Both the position numbers and the translations under genes were made by a program. Below the pieces are notes generated by a model that was not told where the DNA came from, ran no database searches, and saw only the letters and a program-made list of their open reading frames with translations. A stretch of DNA of 64,000 nucleotides, from NCBI RefSeq assembly GCF_004322395.1, contig NZ_SCTW01000001.1:1-64000 (forward strand). Direction: 5' to 3'. This DNA is from Methylobacter sp. Lineage in GTDB: Bacteria; Pseudomonadota; Gammaproteobacteria; Methylococcales; Methylomonadaceae. Shown piece by piece: positions 8,648 to 17,631 of this stretch; positions within the stretch are counted from its first letter, which is position 1, and each line of letters opens with the position of its first letter.

Positions 8648-9993
8648 TAGCCAATTCTCACAATGTTAGGATAAAGTGGCTCGAATTTATTCAAGACCGG
8701 CAGTTTCGACTCAACTTGTTTCTTGGCAGCAGCCATGATCAAACCAACAAAAATCCAGTTGTAACCCATCAAAGTGCCAACATGGGTGATCTGCCCGGCG
8801 AATAAATAAAAACCAATAAACCCAAAAAACATCATCGGTAGCAGATTATTGTCGAGTCGGGCGCTTTTAATGGCTTGAGTGACCAGACTTAGGGTAAAAA
8901 CAATACGGTACATGATGAACATCAACCCAAAACCTGGTCCTGCTTCCATAATTACGCGTGACCATTCATCTTCTGCCAATACTAATGCTGCTTTGCCTGT
9001 CGCCAGTTGCGAACCTCCACCGGTGCCGAAGCCGACGCCGTGACCGAGGATAGGTGTGGTGGTGAGATGATCGGTGAAAATGATTAACGGGGCCAGCGCT
9101 CGCCTGATGGCACTGCCTTCGGATTGTTGCGCTTGTTCAAAACGAGTGCCAAGAGCATCGAATGATTCCCTGAATGGCCCTAGAAATAAAATAGTTCCAA
9201 TCAATAACAAGAAAACCATTAATCCCGCGCCTGTAAATTTCATCTTGACGTTATTGGTGAACAGCAAGCCGAAAAAGGTTGCCGCTACAATCAGCCCCGT
9301 CATGAAAAATGCAGTTCGACTGCCGGATAAGAGTAAGTGAGTCATTGATGCGCCCGTGGCAATAATTAACCAGAACAAGGGCATCAAAGTATATTGTTTG
9401 CGGTAAAGCCATACGAAAGTCAACATAGCCATTAAGCTGGAGGCAAAAAATGTTTGTCCTGCGGTAAAAGTAAATGTACCAGTGGTTCTCACAATGTTGC
9501 CTGTCACAACAAACGCCATGCCTTCGTTATAACCGGCATTTATAAAGCTGGTTCTCGGTGAGATAAATTGAATATAAACCAGTATTGACAATGGAATGGC
9601 CACATACAGGGTTTGCCTGATGAATTTATGAATGTCTTCTGGATGAAAAGCGTCTTTAATAACAAAAGCCAGAGGTAAATAATAAAAGTAAACTCGCCAG
9701 CCATAGATAAGGGTCAGAATGTTCATCTTAATGATCACAACCTGAAGAAAAATCAGGGGAATAAAGGCGAGTGAAATGATGACCCCTGCTATTAAAAGCC
9801 CATCTCGTGTAAAAATATTATTACGCCATGCAATGATGTAAACGAGCAGAACTACCGGATCACGCAGAAAGAAAATAAGTTGATGGTATTCGGGGAAAAA
9901 CCATTTGCGGAACGCACCTTCAAAAATCAGCATCCAGTAAATCAGAAAGACATATTTCACTATTTTCTTTCTGGCGATTTCTTTGTTATTCAT
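8647..9993 (-). CDS. O-antigen ligase/Wzy-like polysaccharide polymerase
   Basis: A 448-residue inner-membrane protein with about ten hydrophobic segments (for example VFLIYWMLIFEGAF, FFMTGLIVAATFFGLLF). A large extracytoplasmic loop contains the HGVGFGTGGGS region around residue 320, as in the O-antigen ligase/polymerase (Wzy_C) group. It should polymerise undecaprenyl-linked EPS repeats in the periplasm after flipping. It is positioned directly upstream of the flippase fusion with a one-base overlap, which is a usual wzy-wzx pairing. Sequence conservation in this group is low, so I cannot tell polymerase from ligase by motif. The EPS context favours polymerase. Confidence 0.82.
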   Translation of the reverse strand: MNNKEIARKKIVKYVFLIYWMLIFEGAFRKWFFPEYHQLIFFLRDPVVLLVYIIAWRNNIFTRDGLLIAGVIISLAFIPLIFLQVVIIKMNILTLIYGWRVYFYYLPLAFVIKDAFHPEDIHKFIRQTLYVAIPLSILVYIQFISPRTSFINAGYNEGMAFVVTGNIVRTTGTFTFTAGQTFFASSLMAMLTFVWLYRKQYTLMPLFWLIIATGASMTHLLLSGSRTAFFMTGLIVAATFFGLLFTNNVKMKFTGAGLMVFLLLIGTILFLGPFRESFDALGTRFEQAQQSEGSAIRRALAPLIIFTDHLTTTPILGHGVGFGTGGGSQLATGKAALVLAEDEWSRVIMEAGPGFGLMFIMYRIVFTLSLVTQAIKSARLDNNLLPMMFFGFIGFYLFAGQITHVGTLMGYNWIFVGLIMAAAKKQVESKLPVLNKFEPLYPNIVRIG

Positions 9994-10082
9994 GATAAGA
10001 AATTAGGGTTTACAGAAAGAAATAAAATAGCCGGAATTAGGACTATCAATTTTAAATTTGTTTTTTTCATTGTTCTGACAAT

Positions 10083-11297
10083 TTATCTCTTGAGTAAAGT
10101 AGTTAATTGATTTTGGTACTTTTCCCAGGAAAAAAGCCCGGCTTTGGTCAGTGCTGCTGTTTTCAGTTGATCAAGCAAATCCCGATCATCAGCCAACAAT
10201 TCAAGTTTTTCAGCAATTGCCTGAGCTGAGCGGATAGGAACAATGTAACCGTCTTCGCCATCGGTAATGACGTCAGGCCCAGCAGTGTGCGATGTGGCGA
10301 TTACCGGTATGCCACGCGCCATGGCTTCCAATATTACAAGTCCAAAGCCTTCGAATAGGGAAGGGAAGACGAATACGTCGTGCCGATCCATTTCTTTCAG
10401 AATTTCATGATGTGGCAAGCTGGGAATGTATCGATATTGTTGAAGGGCTGCATCCAATGGCGCACATTCGGCGATGCGGCTGCCTATAATCGTGAGTTGT
10501 ATTTTATTGTTCAAAAAATTTGCCGCATCAAGAAGATAAGAGAGTCCTTTTCTTTGGCTGAGCCCGCCCACAAATAAAACTTTAAGTTTTTTATGACGGC
10601 TGAAATTAGGTTGGTCTATTGGTTGCGGGCTTCCGTAAGGAATCACAATGGTTTCCTTGTCACGAGCTTCCGACAATTTGAGGGTGTCGGCGGTAAATTG
10701 GCTGGCAACGATAATTTTATCGGCTAAGGCAAGTTCCTGATCTTTGCGAGCCAGTTTTTGAGCGCTGTCGAGCATGGAGAGGATAGTCTTGGCCCACTCC
10801 GGTTTTAATTGCGCTTCTTCGCCCATAATTTTTTGTGCAGCACACCAATAGCCGATGGGAAGTTCGTACAGAGTTTGACTATTTTGCTGTTTTGCGACTT
10901 TAAAGGTTTCCAAAGCGCCGTCTTCGTAGGCATAAATTTGGCTAACGCCTTGTTGTATGCGCAGTTGCTTGGCAACGTAGTTATCGAAAGTATGGTAAAC
11001 AGCATCAACAGACAGTAAGCCGGTTTCGTGCTCGGTCAGAAAGTTGACTTTCAATTTGCCGGCAAGAAGTCTACAAACTTCCAGCGAAGGTTGAGTAGAG
11101 ATAAGCTTTGCCGGGATGCTGTTGTATTCCCGGCGTTTTAATGTTGCAGCCAATCCGGCAGGGAGCAATTTTGCTAATTTCGATTGGCTGTTCCAGGCGA
11201 TAGTAGTGTAAAACCGCGCAAGTTGATCGGCTTTGTAAAATGCTTCGGCAGCATTTCTTGAATTCTGGTTACCGGTTGGGTGGCTGATAATTATCAT
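10083..11297 (-). CDS. Glycosyltransferase family 4
   Basis: A 404-residue GT-B glycosyltransferase. The N-terminal half lacks the usual glycine loop and instead reads MIIISHPTGNQNSRNAAEAF, a form seen in some cyanobacterial and gammaproteobacterial EPS GT4 enzymes. The C-terminal half is canonical: KVLFVGGLSQRKGLSYLLDA, LTIIGSR and VFPSLFEGFGLVILEAMARG (E-x7-E). The HTAGPDVITDGEDGYIVP segment follows. The gene lies between the beta-helix protein (3-base gap) and the polymerase (about 90-base gap). It probably adds a sugar to the growing repeat unit in the cytoplasm. Donor and linkage are unknown. Confidence 0.86.
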   Translation of the reverse strand: MIIISHPTGNQNSRNAAEAFYKADQLARFYTTIAWNSQSKLAKLLPAGLAATLKRREYNSIPAKLISTQPSLEVCRLLAGKLKVNFLTEHETGLLSVDAVYHTFDNYVAKQLRIQQGVSQIYAYEDGALETFKVAKQQNSQTLYELPIGYWCAAQKIMGEEAQLKPEWAKTILSMLDSAQKLARKDQELALADKIIVASQFTADTLKLSEARDKETIVIPYGSPQPIDQPNFSRHKKLKVLFVGGLSQRKGLSYLLDAANFLNNKIQLTIIGSRIAECAPLDAALQQYRYIPSLPHHEILKEMDRHDVFVFPSLFEGFGLVILEAMARGIPVIATSHTAGPDVITDGEDGYIVPIRSAQAIAEKLELLADDRDLLDQLKTAALTKAGLFSWEKYQNQLTTLLKR

Positions 11298-11300
11298 GCT

Positions 11301-13439
11301 TTAAAAAGGATGGGCAATCTGGTTACTAAATAGGCTATTGGTGGCAGGTTTGTCTAAGCTTTCTGAAAAGTTGCTGTTAATAATTAGGCCTGTGTCCAGA
11401 TTTTGCGTGGTTGGTTGTGTCAGAGTGCTGTTGATGAAATAGCTGTTTTTGCTGGTTGGCGTGACGATCAAGCCGGAAGCAGCTGCACTGTTGTCGAAAT
11501 TGCAATGATGGCAGAACACGTTGCTATCAAACATGACATTACCGGGCTGTTTGCTGACAAAGTAGCTGCTGACGAAGCCGGTGACTCTGTTGGCACGTAG
11601 TAACGGTTGTTCGGATACGGTTTCGAAAACACTGTTCGCGAAGAAAGTTGAGTCAGAATTGGTTAGGTTAATGGCTAGCCCGTTATTTTTAAATAGACAG
11701 TTGATGAAGGCATTCAGGTTGTTGCCGCGTTTTGCCTGCCAGTCAATCGCTATATCGTTTTCAATAAACTGGTTTTGGTAAAAAACGTTTTTGTCTAGAA
11801 ATGTGATGCCTATTTGGTCACCGCCAACATAAGCCGGATCAGGCCTTTGCTTGATGCCGGTTTTACAACGGTAAAAAACAGCGTGATCGATAAAGTTGTT
11901 ATCCCAGGCATAGATATTATCAATCAATATGCCTGCATTAGCCATGTCGCGGATAGTGATATGAGACAGTGTAATCCGGTTGTAATCAGCTCCTTGACCT
12001 GAACCTGCCGCACTGTGATTTATGCCGTTAAGGCCGCCTTGTAAGGTTAAATCGGCCAATACAAAAGACGTGACAACGGTTTTGTCATTAAAATGGGTTG
12101 CCCCGGCGATTAGATCGATAGTGGGTGATTTTGCAATAATGGCCGTTTTGTCAGCTCCAGCGCCGATAATGCCTTGTCCAGCCTTAAGCAATAAAGGTTT
12201 ACTGATGTAATAAGTACCTGCATCAAGCTCGGCAATGCCGTTTTGATCGATTAAAGCCTGGATGGCCTCAGAAGAATCAGGCTTTTTGCTGAGATTGGTT
12301 TGCCATTTTGATCCTGCCGGATCAGGAATTTGGTTAAATACCGGTTTTTCCCAGAAGTTGTAAATGCTCTTTTCGGATTGCAATAAATTGGTAATGGCAC
12401 TTTTAGTTGTGTTGCTCAGTTTTTCCGGTTGCAGGGTTTGATTATTCTCAGCTATTGATGGATTTGAATCGTTGAAAATATCAATAACCTGTGTTGAACC
12501 ATTAAACTTTGTAAGCCCAATATTCTGAGTGTCTATGGTTAAGAGCTTTTCAACACCATCCCTCAGAATAATGCCAGGTTTTTGGGTAGTGCCTATTCTC
12601 ATGCCCTGCAAGACAATGTTTTTAACATCCAAATTAAAATACTGGCCGGTTTTGTTGTAATTATCGCCGCCATTTGACATGAATACCGATAGAAAATCAG
12701 TATTCATTACGTTCATCATGCCAGGATAATCGGCTTTGCGACTCCAGTTCCAAGATTCTGAATCAATGCCGATAAAACCAACATCTTGTTGGTTCTTGAT
12801 AATAATCCCGTCGCCATGGGGGGTTAGTATGTTTGTCCAGATGAACAAATTACCCTGGGATTGCTTGGTGCTATCGCCAATTATTTTTATTGCAGGATAA
12901 GCGGCGTGCACCATAGTGCGGATGAATCGATTGTTTTTCAAATAGCCTTTTTGGGATGTGTCGACATCAATAGTGACATTGCTTAAGTCGGTGAACAGGT
13001 TATTTTCAAGCAGTGCATTTTTGGCTTCTATTTTTGAATTGCTGATTCGGTTAAAGCAGTTGCCTTGGCTGAGCTTTGTAGATCCCTCAAAGCTGATCTT
13101 TTTCGGACTCACATCGCTAAGTATGGCGTTGCTTGTACCTTCGGGAATAATTACTTGAGGCAGTTTTGTACCCGCCAAACCGTAAAGCGCTTGATTAGAA
13201 CCTAACTTGATGTTGAATGATCGTGTGTAATCTTCACCCGCTTTTAATCGAACGATATTATGTGTATTGAGCGCTTTTTGTAGCTGTGAAGCTTGATTTT
13301 CAGGCAGGTAAAACGCGCTTTGGGGTACGGCAGCTTGTGCAAGCTGATCTTCGCATAAGAGCGGCTGAGCAAAAACCGGCTTGTTAAAGAGGCAAGTAAC
13401 TAATGCAAGTCCCCAAAAAGCCGTTTTGTGTTTATGCAT
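11301..13439 (-). CDS. Secreted right-handed beta-helix protein (pectate-lyase-3-like), EPS-associated
   Basis: A 712-residue periplasmic or secreted protein. With ATG 13439 the first residues form a Sec signal peptide (MHKHKTAFWGLALVTC, cleavage likely after VFAQ). An upstream in-frame start at 13586 would bury this signal behind 49 residues of the VanZ-like coding region and is rejected. Two similar modules are visible: one near ALNTHNIVRLKAGEDY and one near ALIDQNGIAELDAGTYYISK, each followed by Asn-rich beta-helix coils (for example NAFINCLFKNNGLAINLTNS). This resembles the pectate lyase 3/GH28-related fold, so a polysaccharide lyase or epimerase trimming the EPS in the periplasm is plausible, as AlgG/AlgL do for alginate. 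I cannot point to catalytic residues. Its start overlaps the VanZ-like stop by 8 bases. Confidence 0.75.
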   Translation of the reverse strand: MHKHKTAFWGLALVTCLFNKPVFAQPLLCEDQLAQAAVPQSAFYLPENQASQLQKALNTHNIVRLKAGEDYTRSFNIKLGSNQALYGLAGTKLPQVIIPEGTSNAILSDVSPKKISFEGSTKLSQGNCFNRISNSKIEAKNALLENNLFTDLSNVTIDVDTSQKGYLKNNRFIRTMVHAAYPAIKIIGDSTKQSQGNLFIWTNILTPHGDGIIIKNQQDVGFIGIDSESWNWSRKADYPGMMNVMNTDFLSVFMSNGGDNYNKTGQYFNLDVKNIVLQGMRIGTTQKPGIILRDGVEKLLTIDTQNIGLTKFNGSTQVIDIFNDSNPSIAENNQTLQPEKLSNTTKSAITNLLQSEKSIYNFWEKPVFNQIPDPAGSKWQTNLSKKPDSSEAIQALIDQNGIAELDAGTYYISKPLLLKAGQGIIGAGADKTAIIAKSPTIDLIAGATHFNDKTVVTSFVLADLTLQGGLNGINHSAAGSGQGADYNRITLSHITIRDMANAGILIDNIYAWDNNFIDHAVFYRCKTGIKQRPDPAYVGGDQIGITFLDKNVFYQNQFIENDIAIDWQAKRGNNLNAFINCLFKNNGLAINLTNSDSTFFANSVFETVSEQPLLRANRVTGFVSSYFVSKQPGNVMFDSNVFCHHCNFDNSAAASGLIVTPTSKNSYFINSTLTQPTTQNLDTGLIINSNFSESLDKPATNSLFSNQIAHPF

Positions 13440-13827
13440 GGTTGATTTCCCTATTTTTTGCAAAACACTGAATAGCGAAAGTTGAAAACAAGCCGCCACA
13501 AAAGTCAGCCAGTAAATCCCAGCCATTGGCATTTCTTCCGGGTACAAAAGCTTGATGGAATTCGTCAAACACCCCGGCGATAACAACTAAAAATACAGCA
13601 AGAGGTAATACGGGTATTTTTTTATAAATGTCGATGATGTTTAGTATCGCCAAGATCATAAGACCTAAAATGCTGTAAACCGCAAAATGCGCAACTTTAT
13701 CCAGCCCAGGTATTTCACCCAATATTTTTGGCGGCGGCTGTGAAGATTCAACATAAATTAATACTATCCAGCCGATGGTGATCAGGCTGGAAAAAATTAA
13801 CCATTTGTTATTTGTATTAATCATCAT
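13432..13827 (-). CDS. VanZ-like membrane protein
   Basis: A 131-residue inner-membrane protein with about four hydrophobic segments. Around residue 43 the motif DKVAHFAVYSILG, and near residue 88 FDEFHQAFVPGRNANGWDLLAD, give the conserved H-x-x-x-Y and E-x-x-Q...R...D pattern of the VanZ family. VanZ proteins often accompany exopolysaccharide and exosortase clusters, where their role is not established. The gene lies between the initiating transferase (49-base gap) and the beta-helix protein (8-base overlap), so it is almost certainly part of the EPS transcript. Family assignment is good; function is unknown. Confidence 0.82.
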   Translation of the reverse strand: MMINTNNKWLIFSSLITIGWIVLIYVESSQPPPKILGEIPGLDKVAHFAVYSILGLMILAILNIIDIYKKIPVLPLAVFLVVIAGVFDEFHQAFVPGRNANGWDLLADFCGGLFSTFAIQCFAKNREINHA

Positions 13828-13876
13828 TGCCTTGTGCCTTAGTTGTGAAGAATACGTACGATTTGGAAATCATTCG

Positions 13877-15295
13877 CTAATACGCCTGCTTGCTGACAAA
13901 GCCTTTAAATATTGTCAAAAATACTATTTTTAAATCCAGCCACAGTGACCATTGTTTTAAATATTCCAGGTCGTGGTGAATCCTGGCTTCCATTTTGTCC
14001 AGCGTGTCGGTTTCGCCGCGGCAACCGTTAATCTGTGCTTGGCCGGTAATGCCGGGTTTGACTTTGTGGCGCAGCATGTAACCTTGGATCTGCTTTCGAT
14101 AATATTCGTTATGAGAAATGGCGTGAGGGCGTGGGCCAACAACAGACATGGTGCCGTACACTACGTTTAAAAACTGGGGTAGTTCATCTAGCGACGTTCT
14201 GCGCAGAAAAGCGCCGAATGGCGTAATGCGTCTATCATTTTGGGTGGCTTGTTTTATGTCGTTGCCATTTTCGCAGACGGTCATGGAACGGAATTTCCAT
14301 ACTTCTATTTGTTCTCCTTTTACGCCATAGCGTTGCTGTCTAAAGATGACAGGACCAGGTGAAGTTAATTTAATAGCAATGGCGATGACAAGCATGGGAA
14401 TGGCAATAACCGGCAATATGATCATGCACAGCAGAAGGTCTTCAATACGTTTTGAGATACCATCAAAGGCATTAAACGGGGTGTCAAATACACTGACAAC
14501 GGGTATGCCTTGCACATTGCTCCATTTGGACTGAATCAGGTTAAAGGTGAAAAAGTCGGGTACGATGTTCACGGAAACGGTGCTGTCGGCTAGCTGTTGA
14601 ATAAGCATGCTGATACGTTTTTCCGCGCACAAGGGCAGGGTGATGTAGATATGGTCGATTTCACCATTTTTTGATTTTTCAAGCAGTTGTTGAAATCCGC
14701 CCTTTATATCGCCAATCTGTTTTTGCTCTAAGCGCCTGTCATCGCATTCGGCACGGTCATCAAAAAAACCGATAAATTGATAACCTAACCAGGGCATTTC
14801 CGACAATGCAATTTTAAGTCTGTGACCTAACGGAGTGGCGCCGAGTATGGCGTAAGTCCTTGTGTTAAATCCATGCTTTCTTAAGTAGGATAAGCAGCCG
14901 CGTCGTATAGAGTGTGTCAGAATGATACTGAAAGGGGTAAGCGGCAGCCATAATTCTATGACTTCTAATGAGTAATCATATTCGGATTTATAAAGGTAAA
15001 CACCGCTGATCAATATTGTAAAAGCCCCCAGCCAGGAAAACAGTATGCGCAAGGCTTCATCAAACATGGGCGCTCCGCGCCAGCCTTGATAAATCTCGTT
15101 GTTTTCAGCAAAAATACCGAACAGTGCGGCAGCTATCAGACAAGGCAGCATATATTCACGATCGAATGGAACGTTGTACTGATTTAACGAGACATACAAA
15201 GAAGCCACAATCAAAGCGCCGTCAAGCGTACGGGCTAAGGCTTGTAGTTTGGAATGCAGTGGACGAATAAATCCTTTATAACGTTCTCGGTTCAT
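13877..15295 (-). CDS. wcaJ: Undecaprenyl-phosphate glucose phosphotransferase (WcaJ family)
   Basis: A 472-residue polyprenyl-phosphate hexose-1-phosphate transferase that starts EPS repeat synthesis by loading a sugar phosphate, typically glucose-1-P, on undecaprenyl phosphate. The N-terminal third has four to five hydrophobic segments, then a Rossmann-like CoA-binding domain (YAILGATPLGHRLKIA, about residue 150). After a further hydrophobic stretch comes the catalytic domain. Its motifs are IKLTSPGPVIFRQQRYGVKG, WKFRSM, RRTSLDELPQFLNV and VGPRPHAISHNEYY. The length matches WcaJ/GumD-type enzymes. It is the first gene of the minus-strand cluster, with 570 bases of non-coding DNA upstream, so the EPS promoter probably lies in 15296-15865. 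Confidence 0.9.
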   Translation of the reverse strand: MNRERYKGFIRPLHSKLQALARTLDGALIVASLYVSLNQYNVPFDREYMLPCLIAAALFGIFAENNEIYQGWRGAPMFDEALRILFSWLGAFTILISGVYLYKSEYDYSLEVIELWLPLTPFSIILTHSIRRGCLSYLRKHGFNTRTYAILGATPLGHRLKIALSEMPWLGYQFIGFFDDRAECDDRRLEQKQIGDIKGGFQQLLEKSKNGEIDHIYITLPLCAEKRISMLIQQLADSTVSVNIVPDFFTFNLIQSKWSNVQGIPVVSVFDTPFNAFDGISKRIEDLLLCMIILPVIAIPMLVIAIAIKLTSPGPVIFRQQRYGVKGEQIEVWKFRSMTVCENGNDIKQATQNDRRITPFGAFLRRTSLDELPQFLNVVYGTMSVVGPRPHAISHNEYYRKQIQGYMLRHKVKPGITGQAQINGCRGETDTLDKMEARIHHDLEYLKQWSLWLDLKIVFLTIFKGFVSKQAY

Positions 15296-15865
15296 TGGCG
15301 TGGTTAATTGGATGTAGGTAGTGAATACCCTTTCGCTTTATCAGTATAAGTAGGGTTTGTGTCAGTTTGATGAAAAGGCAAACCTGATGAATTACCTTGA
15401 TCTAAAGGGTGAAGCTTCCAATTTCACAGGTACTGGCAAAACACAGGGGACTTGTCTTCTCTGCCTTGGCTAACTATGCCTTGCTTCTTAATTAAGATTT
15501 TGAAGAAATCCTGTAACAAAGAGGTGTTAAAGTGGATAGCGTTACGTTGAATCGTTGGGGTGTTGGTTATTCGTCTTTCCTCGCGTTGGCGGCTCAAAGT
15601 CGCCAATGCGCGGTAGCGATTTTCTTGCGAATGGATGAAACCTGCATCAACCTTGTGAGGGTGAATGGGTCTACTTATCATAGTACTCTAATGTGTTGAC
15701 ACATCACTTGACGCTATGTCACGATGCCTCGCATTTTCTCCGCAACGAAAATCGCTCGGCACTACACAGCTTGTGGACTAAAAATTCCGTTCTGTTTCCT
15801 GGATTTTCAAGGTTATTTAATCAGTTTTCGCCTATTCATCATTGGTTATTTCAAATGAAGCATCT
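15296..15865. other. Divergent intergenic region upstream of wcaJ and the glycine-rich CTERM gene
   Basis: About 570 bases that should hold the promoters of both the EPS cluster and the plus-strand gene. I see a ttgacacatcacttgacg stretch near 15694 with possible -35-like hexamers but no well-spaced -10 partner. An 85-codon open frame on the minus strand (15424-15681) has no ribosome site or recognisable domain. It might be a decayed gene fragment, but I do not call it as a gene. Confidence 0.5.
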
Positions 15866-17578
15866 ATGACATCGAATCATAAAAAATTCAGGCTAAATCG
15901 AATACTGATACCGCTTATGACGGTCGGAGTTATATTTGAGGCTCAGTCTGGGCAATTAAGCAGCACTCTTGGATCGATAGGGGCTATGGGTGTTAACCGC
16001 GTGTTGGAAAATTTTGGTTTTTCCGGTAGCAGTGATAGTAATTTGGCGGATGCTGTATTTCTTGCAACCAATAGCGATGAAAGTAATTCAGTGAATTTGC
16101 AAGGTGGCGTTAGTAATAATGCAGAAGCGGGTGGATGGGTAAAAAGAAATGGAGCTAACGGCGCAAACGTGAGAAACGTCAATGCTTTGGCGGCAGCGAC
16201 CGTGACCGGCGGCGCCGGTTCAGGGGGACAAGGCGGAGATGCCGCCGGTTCTTCTGGCGCGAGCCGGGGTGGCGGCAATGCAAGTGCAATCATACCGGCT
16301 ACTGACAGCAGTTCTAGATTAATTTTTGTATCGGCTCACCCCTTGGATGGTTCTAGCGTTAACTCTTATGGGGGTAACGGTGGTAATGGCAGTAAAGTCG
16401 CGAGTAGTGTCATCGTAAGCGCCGACAACAGCTATCTCTTGGTAAGCAACACCGCAACGGGCGGTAATGGTGGTGATGTTTATAGTGGGAGCGGTAACGG
16501 AGGAAGAGGAGGCAGTGCCAGCTCGAGTGCTATAGCCAGTAACATTGGTGCACAGTCGGTGTATGTTTTTTCGACGGCCAATGGAGGTGCCGGTGGAGTC
16601 GCACATGGAAGCGGCAGTAATGGTGTGGGCGGTAATGCTACTGCATATGCCAGCGCGACTAGCAGTGACGGTTATGCATACGCTTATTCGACAGCAAATG
16701 GCGGGCGTGGTTTGACCGTTCCTATCATTAATGCGCATGCAGTATCAAAGGGTGGCGCAGGTTCTCAAGCAAACGCTGTTGCAATAGCAACGGGTATTAA
16801 AGTCCATGCCCAAACAAAGGTAAATAATACTTCGGGTACGAGCGATGCCATAGCTACTATCATGCAACCGGCTATAGCGGCATCAAGTGCTGTTGGTAAA
16901 GAGGCTGCGGCTTATGGAACGGCTTTACCACAACTAGCGGACGTCAGTACTGCTTTGGAGGGGCAATCTACAGTGAAGCATTATTTTGATTTGGATGGAA
17001 ATAGCCAGATTTGGTTGCTAGGCAATATGAGTGTCCTGAATACGTCGATAATCGAGGGTCTTCATGACTATCACAGCATGCTGAATTTTAATATAGATAC
17101 CACTTCGATCAGTAATCCTCAGCATGTATTAATAGGATTACTGGATCCTTTATTTGGGAATAACAGCTTTTTGAATGGGAACGGCGACAGTCTGACTTTT
17201 TCTTATAGTATTTCCGGTGCTGGTGCAAACCGCTCGAAGACCTATGCGTTCAATTCTGCGGACGCTAATGATGCAGCTGATTTTTTTAGTGACAGGATTC
17301 TGGATTTGGGTCCATTATCAGGTTTTGTTACTTCAAATAATAAATATCTTAATTTGGTATTTAATCTTGATTTACAAACCAGTTTGACAGGCGCCGGGCT
17401 AAATTTGGGTTTAATTGCCGGAAATTCCAGCTTAGGTGGTGGTTCTGTAGCACCAGTGCCTTTGCCGGGAAGTTTTTGGCTGCTTGGTTCCGCTATTGCC
17501 GGAATGGGGTTCATTAATAGGCGCTATTTAAGATTACCTTGGAAAGTTAAATTAAGGACATCTCTTTATCAAGTTTGA
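15866..17578 (+). CDS. Glycine-rich secreted protein with VPLPG-type CTERM sorting signal
   Basis: A 570-residue extracytoplasmic protein of unknown function. ATG 15866 gives a basic N-terminus (MTSNHKKFRLNR) and the hydrophobic ILIPLMTVGVIF. An upstream TTG at 15842 adds eight residues and is less likely. Residues about 100-300 are rich in Gly, Ser, Ala and Asn with recurring GGNGG, GGAGG and GGRGG turns. The last third is a compact beta-rich domain. Near the end, APVPLPGSFWLLGSAIAGMG followed by NRR is the PEP-CTERM-type tripartite signal (VPLPx motif, transmembrane helix, basic cluster) recognised by exosortase. An atypical 15-residue tail follows the basic cluster. The gene is divergent from the EPS cluster and 53 bases upstream of the GDP-mannose gene. 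A structural or matrix role with the EPS is plausible. Confidence 0.75.
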   Translation: MTSNHKKFRLNRILIPLMTVGVIFEAQSGQLSSTLGSIGAMGVNRVLENFGFSGSSDSNLADAVFLATNSDESNSVNLQGGVSNNAEAGGWVKRNGANGANVRNVNALAAATVTGGAGSGGQGGDAAGSSGASRGGGNASAIIPATDSSSRLIFVSAHPLDGSSVNSYGGNGGNGSKVASSVIVSADNSYLLVSNTATGGNGGDVYSGSGNGGRGGSASSSAIASNIGAQSVYVFSTANGGAGGVAHGSGSNGVGGNATAYASATSSDGYAYAYSTANGGRGLTVPIINAHAVSKGGAGSQANAVAIATGIKVHAQTKVNNTSGTSDAIATIMQPAIAASSAVGKEAAAYGTALPQLADVSTALEGQSTVKHYFDLDGNSQIWLLGNMSVLNTSIIEGLHDYHSMLNFNIDTTSISNPQHVLIGLLDPLFGNNSFLNGNGDSLTFSYSISGAGANRSKTYAFNSADANDAADFFSDRILDLGPLSGFVTSNNKYLNLVFNLDLQTSLTGAGLNLGLIAGNSSLGGGSVAPVPLPGSFWLLGSAIAGMGFINRRYLRLPWKVKLRTSLYQV

Positions 17579-17631
17579 GTCTCAGACATTGATAGCGGAC
17601 AAAGGAAATAATCAATCACATAGGAAATAAA

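Noticed and set aside
15424-15681. 85-codon minus-strand frame upstream of wcaJ
   Set aside because: No ribosome site, family or conservation visible; possibly a gene remnant, not enough to call a gene.
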